A DNA stretch of 64,000 bases. Source: Agelaius tricolor (lineage: Eukaryota > Chordata > Aves > Passeriformes > Icteridae). The stretch spans positions 806,001 through 870,000 of the forward strand of contig JALJCS010000035.1 of NCBI GenBank assembly GCA_023055355.1, in the 5' to 3' direction. The notes beneath the pieces are model-generated. The model saw nothing but the letters and a program-made list of their open reading frames with translations. It did no database searches and had not been told where the DNA came from. A program made the position numbers and the translations under genes. Shown one piece after another: positions 13,401-25,400 of the stretch; the stretch's first letter is position 1; the number at the start of each line of letters is the position of its first letter.

Positions 13401-16400
13401 CCTCCCTTCAGGGCAGCAGGATCTTCTCCTTTCAGAGCAGCAGGATCTTCTCCTTTCAGGGCAGCAGGATCTTCTCCTTTCAGGGCAGCAGGATCTTCTC
13501 CTTTCAGGGCAGCAGGATCTTCTCCTTTCAGGGCAGCAGGATCTTCTCCTTACAGGGCAGCAGGATCTTCTCCTTACAGGGCAGCAGGATCTTCTCCTTT
13601 CAGGGCAGCAGGATCTTCTCCTTTCAGGGCAGCAGGATCTCAAAGCACAAGACAAAACCCAGGGCCCAAGCACTGAACTCAGAGTCCCTTAAGCACAGCC
13701 CAGGTGGGAGAGGTTTGGAGGTCAGTGCTGGAGGAGAGCTGGGCCAGGAGCTGCTCCATCAGCCCAAAGCCACTGTCACAGTTGTCCCCATTCCTGTGCT
13801 GCAGTGCCCAAAGCCACTGTCACAGCTGTCCCCACACCTGCCCACGTGTCCCTGTGCCCAGGGCCAGCCACCAGCCAGGCAGGAGGTGCTGGAGGCCAGC
13901 AGGAGCTCACACTCCCCATGGGAAGTGGTCAGTCCCTGCTGCAGGAAGGCAGAGGCACTTCCAGGTCTCCTCTCCTCCCTCTGCCAGGCCATGGCTTTTT
14001 CTTTTTTAAATCCCTTGGGAAGGGTGACCATCTCCTCCCATGCAGTGGAACAGGTTTTGGAGTTCTGCATACATGACTTTACACTAATTGTAAAATCACT
14101 GATTGTGGGGGTTGTTTTTTTCTGCTGGTTTTCTTTAAAATGCATAAAAAGTCACATTTGGTTTTGGCAATTCCATCTGTGACCTGCACTCATTCTGTCT
14201 GTGGAGTGAGAAACCCAAAAGCCAAACAGAGGAGGCCACGTGAAATTCAGCACTGGAGGAGAGAAGCAGACCTGGGGTTTGGTCAGTTCACAGAGTGGTG
14301 CTGCTGACCAAAGGTTTCCTTAGAATTGTTGGGATTTTCTGTGGATTGAAGCTGATGGATCACTCAATGGCATTTATTGATGAGCAATGCACCTGCAGGC
14401 CTGTCCCACTCCAGCCAGCCTTAGGAGAGCACAGAGAGCTGAAATCCCAACACAAACCCAATTACAGTGAGGCTGGAGCCCAGAGGAGAGGCCAGGCAGG
14501 CTTTCCCTCCCTCCCTCAGGTCCCTGGTGCCTCAGGAGAAGAGCTGGATACCAAAGAAATGAATCACAGAGGGAATGCCAGCCCCTATATGTCCAAACCC
14601 CATAATTGCACGGTAATAAGAAAGCAAAGCATTGTTCCAAGTGCCAGGGCTATGAAATGAAGATTGCAACTGATGTAAGCACATCAGAAACCTGAAGAAC
14701 CTCAGCACCGTGTGCCAGCTGTAATGTCAAGGCAGAGTGAAAAGGGGAAAAATGCAGTAAAAAACACAAAGCCAGGAATCCTAATTTGTCTCCTGGCTGC
14801 AGCCATGGCAGGTTTTCACAGCCCCTCTGAGGTGTGCAGCTCCCTGTGCCAAAGGCAACACAGGAGTGCCCTCCTGGGCTTCTGCTCCTCCAGCTGCACC
14901 CCAATCCCCTGGGGCTCCCTGCTCCAGGGCTGGGACACCACATTCCCTGCTCTACAGGGCTGGGACACCAGCACTGCCTGCTCTGATGGGCTCTGCATTT
15001 CAGGCAAACACCAAGATCCCTCCCTGCACCATCCCAAATTTTACTGAGGACATTTAATCTCCTCTTTGGCAGAACCTCCTGTAAGCATTAAAAACCCCAA
15101 AAACACAAACTGCTCCAAAGGGGTCACACCAACTTGCTCCTCTGTGTTCCAGCTGTCTCACCCTTTGCCTCTCTCAATGAACAAGGGTCCTGATGGCCCT
15201 GGAGGGTCCAGAGGCTCTGCTTGGGCTCCTGCTGGGAAAGTGTCAGGATGTGAACTGGAGGCAGCTTTTTGTAGTTCCTGCAGGAATTTTCCTGTTACAA
15301 AGGAGAACCCAGCAGAGGGGATCTCACCTGCAGAGCCTCCCCTGCAGCTCCTCAGGCTCCAGGACATGTCCCACCCTCCCTGTCCCTGCCCTGCTGGCAG
15401 AGGGGCCCAGCTGCACAGGGGGCTCTGTCACTGACATCTTTTATGAAAAATCCTTTTGCCAGGGTTTTTCTCTCCTGAGGAGCTGAGAGGCCTCAGGAAC
15501 AAAATGGAACCAATGGTTATCTGCTGCTGTGGAATGCAACAGGTGCATCTGGGATTGGTCTCATGTGGTTGTTTCTAATTAATGGCCAATCACAGCCCAG
15601 CTGTGTTGGGACTCTGGCCAGTCACAAGATTTTATTATTCATTCCCTTCCTTGCTAGCCTTCTGATGAAATCCTTTCTTCTATTCTTTAGTGTAGGAATA
15701 GAATGGAATGGAATGGAATAGAATGGAATGGAATGGAATGGAATAGAATAGAATGGAATGGAATGGAATGGAATGGAATAGACCAGACCCAGCTCAGAAC
15801 CAGGAGCAGCCCACACCTTCCCCAAGCAAGCCCTCAGGGCTAACACCTGCCAAATCAAGAGGAACCTGTTTGTTCTGCCACAGGGAACCCTGGCACCTGC
15901 TCCAAGGACACCTCCGGGCCCCCTGGTCCCGCCCCGCGCCCCCTTCCACGCTGCATTCCCCATCCTACAATACCTGAGCCTATCTGGGTCACACTTTGTC
16001 ACCCCCAGGCAGCCCAGGACACTCCACCCTCTCCCAGGCAGGTCCAGGAGCAGCAGATGGTGCCTGGGGAATGCCTGGAGGTGACCCAGAACCATCCAAG
16101 GGTGTCAGCTGTGGCAGCCTCAGCGGCTCATCCCCAGCAGCACTGGGGAAACAAACCCTGCTATCAATCCCAGCTCACACAGCTATTAGTTAAGAGTTGT
16201 TATTTTAAAAGCACACACTGAGAAGTTTCCCCTTCTCCAGCTGCTTATTTTGTTTGATTCGAACAAAACCCATGGCCATTAATTTTAGCTGTACTTAATT
16301 GAATAATTTCTCTGGGGAACAGCTCAGGGACAGTTTCAAGGCAGGCTCTTTCCAAGAGCCATTACCAATTGGCATCTAGCACAGCCCCAGTGTGCCAACC

Positions 16401-19400
16401 AAAACAGCACTTTTGGATGTTACTGGAACTGCTCTCAGCCCAGATGTGTTGAGAACTCGCAGTGATACAAGGCAGGCAAGAACCATACTCACATGATATG
16501 GCACTGCCTTCCTCCCCCATTATCTGCCAGCAGATAAAAGCCTCCTTCATGCAAGTGTTCAAGTGTGAAGCCATTTGTTCCTCCCCTCTGCCCCCAGCCA
16601 GTGACCCCTCCTTTCCCTCAGTGTGTTTAAGGCAGTGCAGTCACCTGAGATCAAACAGAGCTTCAGAACAGAAATGTTCCTGTAAGAATCATAAATAAAT
16701 ATATTCCTTTATTTATCATACAGGAACTATGTGAACTATAGTTCATATAGTTCATATAGTTCCTGTATGATAAATAAAGGAACTATAAACATTATAAATA
16801 AATATAAACAAATATTTATATTTATTTATATTTAAATAAGGAACTATAAACATTATAAATAAATAGAAATAAATAGAAATAAATAGAAATAAATAGAAAT
16901 AAATGGAAATAAATAAAACTAAATAAAAATAAAAATAAATAAAAATAAATAAAAATAAATAAAAATAAATAAAAATAAATAAAAATAAATAAAGATAAAT
17001 ATAAATATAAATAAATATAAATAAATATAAATAAATATAAATAAATGCCTCCAGTTCACAGCAGTGGCTGAAGTCCCCAGTGCCACACACCAGGGCTCTG
17101 TTCTGGGCTCTCCAAGCTCACAGCACTCACTGGGCTCTCTGCACTTGTCATTAATATTTATTTCTATTCAAACCCCAAATCCAAGTGCCCCAGCACAACC
17201 CAAACTTCCAGCACAATCTTCAAGTTATAGGGACAATGCCACCAAATTATTTTCCTACAGACGTGGCTCTGGGAAAAAGCAAGGAAATCCTGCTAATAGA
17301 TAAAATAGCCATAAAATCTGCATGTCTGGGAAAGCCTGGAGCACTGGGAGGCTGCAAGGCCACTGCCATGGCTCTAACAAATAAATCCCTGCCAAGCCAA
17401 ACACTTCTCCTGCTTCAATCTGTTTGTGCTCTGCAAACTTACAGCAGAAAATGAAAGCACAGAAGCTGCTTCAGACTCCACATTTGTTTGTTTTCCCTTT
17501 ATCCAAAATCTAAGCAGGATTTGTTAAAACACTGCCTTCAGAAACTGTTGGTAGCACTCACCCCTGCTCTCCTCTAGCAAGCCTCATTTTCCCCAGGTTT
17601 TTACACCATTGCAACCCTTTTCCATAGATATCAACAGCTTTCATTACAAATACACATCACTTGCCACAATTTCCTGAGGTGGTTTAGCAAATCCCCATAA
17701 AACACTGTTTTGGCTGCTGAACACCTCAAGCTGAGGTTTCCAGTTCATTTCACAGAGAAAGAAACCAACAAACACCCACAAAAATACCAAAATATCTACA
17801 ACCAAAACAACCAACACCGAAACAAAAAGACAAAAAGGAAAAACCAACAACCAAAACAAGCAATACCACAACAAAAACACAAAAGAAATGTCCAAAAGAG
17901 CTATGTTATACCCCATAAAACACTATTTGGCTATTAAACACCCTAAGCTGAGGTTTCCAGTCCATTTCACAAAGCAAAGAAAACCAAAATCCCCACAAAA
18001 ACACCAAAACAAAAAATATTTTTAAAAAATTAAAAACCTGTGTTACACTCCATGGAGTTGTTGCACTCCATGAAGTTGAGCAATTCCTGCTCCTACACTT
18101 CATGAGAGGTGAACCCACCCCAGGAACATAACACAATCCTTGTGGGTACCAACAAGCCAGGCTTTAGTTCATGGAGGAAAACAGAAAATGCAGCAGTGGG
18201 CAGAGCTCCTGACCCACCCTGGTCACCTCCAGCCAGCTCTGCACCAGATAAAAACCAATTAAACCAATTCTCACCAGCTGGCTCGGGGCCAGAACCCCAA
18301 AGGAAGGCACTCTGGCATTGCTGGGGTGTCCAGCAGGCTGAGCAGGATTTTTAACTCATCCCTGCTGAAATGAAGGAAAACTCAACCCAAAGAGCAGCAC
18401 CACACCATCCCCAGTGCTCATTGCAAGGCCATGCCCACAAGAATGCCCCACATTTTTCACTTTTAGGAGCTCCAAAGCAGGGAAATTTCACTGCTGCCAC
18501 AGTCACTGCAATGGGGAATTACCCAAGAACTGCAGGCTGAGTGCTCTTGGTCTCAGTGCAGATTAAAGGAGATTGGCAAAAACGAGCAGCAATGCTGAGC
18601 AGAGGAGCAGGACAGGGGTGATGCTGAGTGCAGGGCTCAGAGTGAGGAGCAGGGGTGATGCTGAGTGCAGGGGCTCAGAGTGAGGAGCAGGGGTGATGCT
18701 GATTCCAGGGGCTCAGAGTGAGGAGCAGGGGTGATGCTGATTCCAGGCTCAGAGTGAGGAGCAGGGGTGATGCTGAGTGCAGGGGCTCAGAGTGAGGAGC
18801 AGGGGTGATGCTGATTCCAGGGGCTCAGGGTGAGGAGCAGGGGTGATGCTGATTCCAGCCTCAGAGTGAGGTGTGCCCCCCTCCCTGCACTGTGCCCCTG
18901 TCCCCTGGCACACACACCAGGACCAGCAGCCATCACATCCAGAGGGCTCCTGAGGTGACCAAGCCAGGACAGAGCCCATGCCCTTCTACCCTCACCCTTC
19001 AAAGGAAGAGGGGGCTTGGTGTTTCTTTTCCTTCTTCCTTGTTTTGAAATGAAAATGCACTTTAGAGATCCAAGGGGCACGTCCCCCAGCCAGCCCAGCC
19101 TGAGCCTACAAACTGTGTCTGCAAAAGTGACCCAGCCACAGTGAGCCCCCCACTACCCTCTGCAGAACCCCACCATCAGGCAGGAGAGATGCAAAATTCA
19201 AGGTAAAACATTCCCAGGCCCAGTCCTGGCTCTGATCATGGGATGGATGCCACCAGCCCCAGAACCCACACAGCTCCTGCAGTGCTGGGAGTGCACACAA
19301 CCTCCTGAACACCCTCAGTGTACAGGCAGGGGAGATGCCACCCTGCAGCCCCTTCCCACGTGTGGCAAACCAGTGACAAGCACAGCAGAAGAGGTCCCCA

Positions 19401-22400
19401 GGCCAGCAGGAGAGATCTTCCCCACCAGCCCAACCCTTGCACTGACAGGGGCTCCAGGAAAGTTCCCCAAAACCAGGCTCAGAATGCCCCAACAGCTCTG
19501 CCAAGTGCTGAAAGCTGATTGCCCCAGGTCCTGCAGCTCTGCCCATCATCTCTGCACACACCCACAGCTAAACCTCTCCTAAAGCACCTCAGCCTCACCT
19601 GGGCACTGAGGGACTGCTGCCCTCTGCTCAGGAGATGTGAGCAGAGGAAAGGCAGAGCCCTGGAGCAGGGGGAGGTCAGGCCTGCAGAACTCGAGTGCCA
19701 TTTTAATAAACACTGGCCTTGGGCAGCAGCCAGCAGAGCAGCAGAGTGCTCAGCACAAGAGCTTCACGCTGTGGACAGCTGCAGGGCATTATCCTCTTGG
19801 ATCACAAAGGAGGAGGAAAGCCACTTCAGAATTGGGCTATCAATCACGGGAGGAACCAGCAAACTTGCAAGTGCTTCATGGTTACAGTATTGAAAGCAGC
19901 TGATAAAGCTAAGGTCAGCCCAGGCATCTGGGACTAATCTCCAGCTGACACCCCTCATCAAGCTCTACTGGAATCAGTGATAAATTGAGTAAATTAGCAA
20001 GAGGAATACATCCCCTAACACATGCTCAGAGCTGGGCACACAGCAGGAGCTGCGTGCCCTGCAGGGATGGCACTCCCTGGATCTCACTGCCATCAGTGTC
20101 CTGCCTGCCCAGCCACCTGCCCAGGAGACCGGCAGGCCAAAGGCAGAGAGACATCTCCAGAGCCCAGCAATACAGCTCAAAAATATTCCATTCCCAGCCT
20201 GCAGGCATGGAAAAAGTCCTGAGTACTGGGACAAGTGGTTAAAACAACAGAAAGGGTGCAAGGAGAACTTCCACAGATAACACAACCTCGAGTCCAGGCA
20301 TCCCCAGCAGCCTCAGCCCATGATTTTCTTTCTTCCCACTTCCTTCCACCAAGAGCTGGGCCAACTTTCCACATGCCCTGCCATGGATTTTCTGCAGATG
20401 TGGCTGAACTCTGGGTGTTTGGGGTGGCCGTGTGCCCGTGGGTTCTGCAGAGCAGGAGGGGCTGCAGCACAGAGGGAGCCCTGCCCTGCGATTTCCCCTG
20501 GGCACAGGGGAAGGACCACAAGGGATTCACCCAGCTGAGGGGCTGGGGACACCTGTGTGCTGAGCCCTGCCCTGATCCCCACGCTGGGCTCCTGAGCTGC
20601 AGGGTGACAAAGCCCAGGGCAGGAAGGAAAGCTCCCCTTATCAAACTGCACAAACATGGGGTTTATCAAACACAGAGATTGCTGGGGCTCCTTGTGCCTC
20701 CCCTGCCAGCGTGAGCAGGGCTGCTGCCTCCATGGCTCTCAGTGCATGGGAACGAGGGAGAACAGGACCTGATTCAACACCAAACAACACCTTACTGGAC
20801 AAAATACATTGCTTCCAGTGAGAAATTAAAGTGAATATATAATATATTCACTTTATATAAAATATATATAATATTATATATATATTATAATAACATAATA
20901 TTATAATATATATAATATACATGGCAAAAAATCAACTCCTCGTTCTGTGGGTGTAATCTCAAAGTTGTTTTTTCTGATGACTCAGTTTAGGGCATCCTGC
21001 TTTAAAAAAAGATACACTGATACTACAAAAGGCAGTTTTAGGCCAGGGTTTTCATTTTTTTCCTGATTTTTATCTAGGAAAAACATAAGCCATTTTGGTC
21101 ATTTGCTAAACCTGCTTTTTTAGCACACTTGTACTCATCTGTTTTTCCACAGCCTGGAATAAAGGCAGAGACCTTTCTGAACAGAACAAATTCCAAATAT
21201 CTGAGTGTCCAGAACGTGCCTGAGCTCCAGCAAAGTCACTGCTCTGCAGAGGCTTCCTGAGCCCCATCAGAACAGGACACCAACAGGATCAGCAGTCCCA
21301 AATAAAGAGCCACAGGCTTTTTACAAGCCCAGTTTTAATAAATGCCAATAACCCCCCTGGTATTTCCTCAGGCAGCTTGAGAATGACCAGCCCTGCAAGG
21401 TCTGCCCTCCCTACCTTTGAGGCTATGGTCTCAATTTTAAGACATCTGGTAGTACAGACTCCTCATGTTTGCCCTTCCCATATGGGCAGGGAGAAAGTTC
21501 TGGATGTTTTCATCATTTCTCTGAGAGGACAATGAACTCTTGCTGCATTGTTTCCAACCCAAATAATTCTGAAACCCAAATGGGCATTCAGGGGCAGATG
21601 CATTGTACAAATCCTCGCCAGCACAAAGGATCACATTCAATGGCTGGGCTGAGGCCATTGTGTTTCTCTCGTTAAAATGATGGTTTGGACATTAAACACC
21701 ACCATGAAACCCTTCTCCAGTCCAGTCAGGACCTTGCAGCCTGCTCAGACCTTTCCCCTGCAGTGGGGATGCTGGTGAACAAACCTGCACCACCTGGGCC
21801 TTCCTCCAGCCCCTGGAACCTGGGATAATTCCACAATCAGGACAACTGCCAGTTTGTCAGCTCAGAAAACAGGAGCCACCATCCTCAGCTGTGAAAAGCA
21901 GGGAAATGTGGTCCCCTCCAAGGGAGGGCCTGCAGCTGTCCCCACACTCCCCAGGTTTCAGCAGGAGCAAGACCCAAACCACACTTTACCCTGCACTGCT
22001 GGCATGGAAATGCAGAATTTGATTATTGACATCCTGTAAAACCTTGAGAAGCCCCAGTACAGGCAGTGCCAGGTGCTCCAAAAGCCACAGGGAACTCACA
22101 GCCTGGCCACTCTCCCAAGTGTCCTGATTTTGAAGTTTCACATCCCCAGCAGTATTTCAAGTATTTCAGATGTTGGGTTCGGGGCCTCAGCCTTAAATTA
22201 TTTTTTTCAAACCCTCTTAAAACGCATTTAATCCTTTGTTTTCTTTCCGAGGAGAAAGGTTTCACATCTGGACTGTCAACCTGCATTCCAGAGCATTAGC
22301 CTGGCAAACCAAAGCAGCTGAGCTGTAAATCTCCCAGCAGAGACCTTGTCATGGAAATCGAACCTCAGCATTCACTTGGGCCCAGCCCGGTGAGAAAGCC

Positions 22401-25400
22401 AACACAAAAAGCCAAAACAATGCAGGCAGCCCCAAGACAAGCCTGGAAATGAATCCTGAGCGAGCAAACCAACCTCAGCTAACACCTCAGAGTGGAGCAG
22501 CATCACCCACCCGGGTCTGATCCCAAACCGACACCCAGAGCCCACTGAGGGCAGCTCACACAGCTGAATTTGGCCCCATTTCCTACAGCCAGCACCTGAT
22601 TTCATGAGCAAAATGCAGTTTCCAACCATGAGAGCCGAGTGCTCAGTGCTGTCAGCTCCCCTGGGCCCCACTCTGCTGTGTACCCGTGTGGGGACATGAG
22701 CAGGGAGGCAGAAAGCAACAAGTTGAGCTCCAAGGGTTTCAATTCCTCCAGCCAGATTTCAAGAGAAATCCAAATGCCAGTGCTGCAATATGCAAAACTG
22801 ATTCAGAGACAAAAGGGTGCAGAACAGTAAAAAAACCAAAAAATCAGAGTATCAAAGTCACCCAGGACAGCAGCATGTTACCAAGTGTCTCAGCTAAGGC
22901 CATAAAAAAGCGTTAATGTAACATTTTTTGATCATTGCAGCATATATTTGTTAAGTTTTTAGACTTAAAAGTCAGCTGCTAAGAAGAAATCAATTTCTGC
23001 CAATAATTTGTTTCCTTTAGAGGGAAAGAAGTTTTGGAAAAAGACAACCTGAGGTTAATTCAGCTCTGGAACAACCTGGAAGAAAGGCCTGGCTGATGCA
23101 CAGGAGATGCTGAGCACCAGGCTTGGTTCAGTGCCCTGTCAGCACTCACTTCCCAGATATCCCACAGCCCAACTCCATTATTTCTCATACTTTATATCCC
23201 AAAGCACCTGATGAAACCTCCCTTCCTCCCAAACACACAATGCAGGGCTCTGTGTGCTGTGCTCTCAGGATTTTTGGGTTCCTCCAGCTCTGGCTCCCTG
23301 TGCCTCAGCCCCCCAGGAATGGATCCATCACTGCTGAGCACCACAGCTGAGTCCTCCCTTCCCAAACTGCAGCAACACTCCTCATAATCAGCTCTGCTGA
23401 GCTAACAGAACAACCAGAACCCTCTGCTGCTGCAGGAGATCCAACTGCACAAACATTCCTCATAATCAGCTCTGCTGAGCTAACAGAACAACCAGAACCC
23501 TCTGCTGCTGCAGGAGACCCAACTGCACAAACATTCCCCACAATCAGCTCTGCTGAGCTAACAGAACAACCAGAACCCTCTGCTGCTGCAGGAGATCCAA
23601 CTGCACAAACAATCCCCACAATCAGCTCTGCTGAGCTAACAGAACAACCAGAATGCTCTGCTGCTGCAGGAGATCCAACTGCACAAACATTCCCCACAAT
23701 CAGCTCTGCTGAGCTAACAGAACAACCAGAATGCTCTGCTGCTGCAGGAGATCCAACTGCACAAACATTCCCCACAATCAGCTTTGCTGAGCTAACAGCA
23801 TCACCAGAACCCTCTGCTGCTGCAGGAGACCCCCTCACCTGGGCACCTGGCCCCAGCCTGCAGGCACAGGCTCACTCCATCCTCACCTCCTCCTGCAGGA
23901 GACCCCCTCACCTGGGCACCTGGCCCCAGCCTGCAGGCACAGGCTCACTCCATCCTCACCCAGTCCCTGCTGGCTGCTCCCTGAACAGGGAGGAAAGCAC
24001 AGCAAGGCTTTCTCAGGCTGACAGGGTGTGTGTGTGCACCTGGACAGCCAAATCTCAGTGTGGGAGCACCCTGTGATCCCCCACACTGCTGTCAGCATCC
24101 TGAGCCCCCTCAGCACCTTCCTGTGCTCTTCCTGTGCTCTCACCACCAGCTTTTGGTGCTTCTGTCTCCAAGGCTCCTCCATTCCCTTGGCCACAGGAGG
24201 AGATGCTGCTGGAATCAGGGCCAGCCTGAGCCAAGCCCAGGGAGCCACCAGAGCAGCATCCCCAGCGTCTCCTCCTGGGCTGCCACCACCCTGGGGCAGA
24301 GCCCCCACCAAAAGGGAGCTCATTTTCTGCTGGCTGCGGGCTGAGGTAATGGCTCTGAGCTTTCACAGGGCACTGCACACTGGCTACAATGCAACCCTTT
24401 GAAGTCCAGCAAGAAAAAAAATAAAATAAAGAGGGTTTTGTTGGGTTTGTGTGGGGTTTTTTACCCCCTTTCTTTTTTTTTCTGAACGATGTGATACAAA
24501 CCAGCTTGATACACAAATTAGAGGTGATCTCATCAGGCCATTAGGACTAAAGCAAGACCATCACTTGGGAGGGGATGTGCTGGCCAGATAGCCCTGATTG
24601 GCCTGTGAGCAGCATTTCTGTGGGGCTACAAATGCAGCCTTCATTACACAGGCAAGGCATGGCTCCCAGCTTTCAATCCAGCCCTGCAAACACATTGAAA
24701 AGTGGATTTGGGAGCAGCTCCCAGCCCAGGCACGGAGCAGGGCCAGCCCTGCCACCTCCCAGGATAGAAGGAAATGACCTGCAGACATCACATGCCTGCC
24801 TGATTCCCACCAAACACAGCCTGGGACACGGGGCAGGGCCTGGGAGCAGCCAGGAAAGGCACTTGAGAATTCCCCAAGAATGATAAAATGAGGTTTAGAG
24901 GCTCTTGCCTTTCATTTCTCATAAACTGGAACCCCAGCACATCTCTCGAGCTCCTTGGATTTCTTTGTTGTCAAGCTAACAATGCTTGAAAGCGAGGAAA
25001 GTCTCATTTCTGGGATGTTTCTGTTTTCAATCCAGCAGCAGAACTATTTATTTTCCTAGCAGTGATGGAATTAAACAATTTGTCTTTGAAAACTCTCTAA
25101 GCCTTCACCGTGACATCCCCCCATCTGCTTTTGAGATTAAGGTACTTTGATTTTTACCAGCTAAAGGTTTATGAACTGCTGTATAAACCCAATTACTCTC
25201 ATAGTAAATTATGTAAAGCTTACATGTTATTTTTTAAATTTTCCCCCATGGAGTACTCTGGAGATTCAGAACAGGAAAGGCTCACTGAGGCATTCTGAAT
25301 TAAAAACGTGTAACGGGGAAAGCCACAGAGCTTCCAGAAACTCAGAATAAAAAAGGTAAAAACCTCAACATCATTGAGCGAGGATGAGAGACACCCCAAG

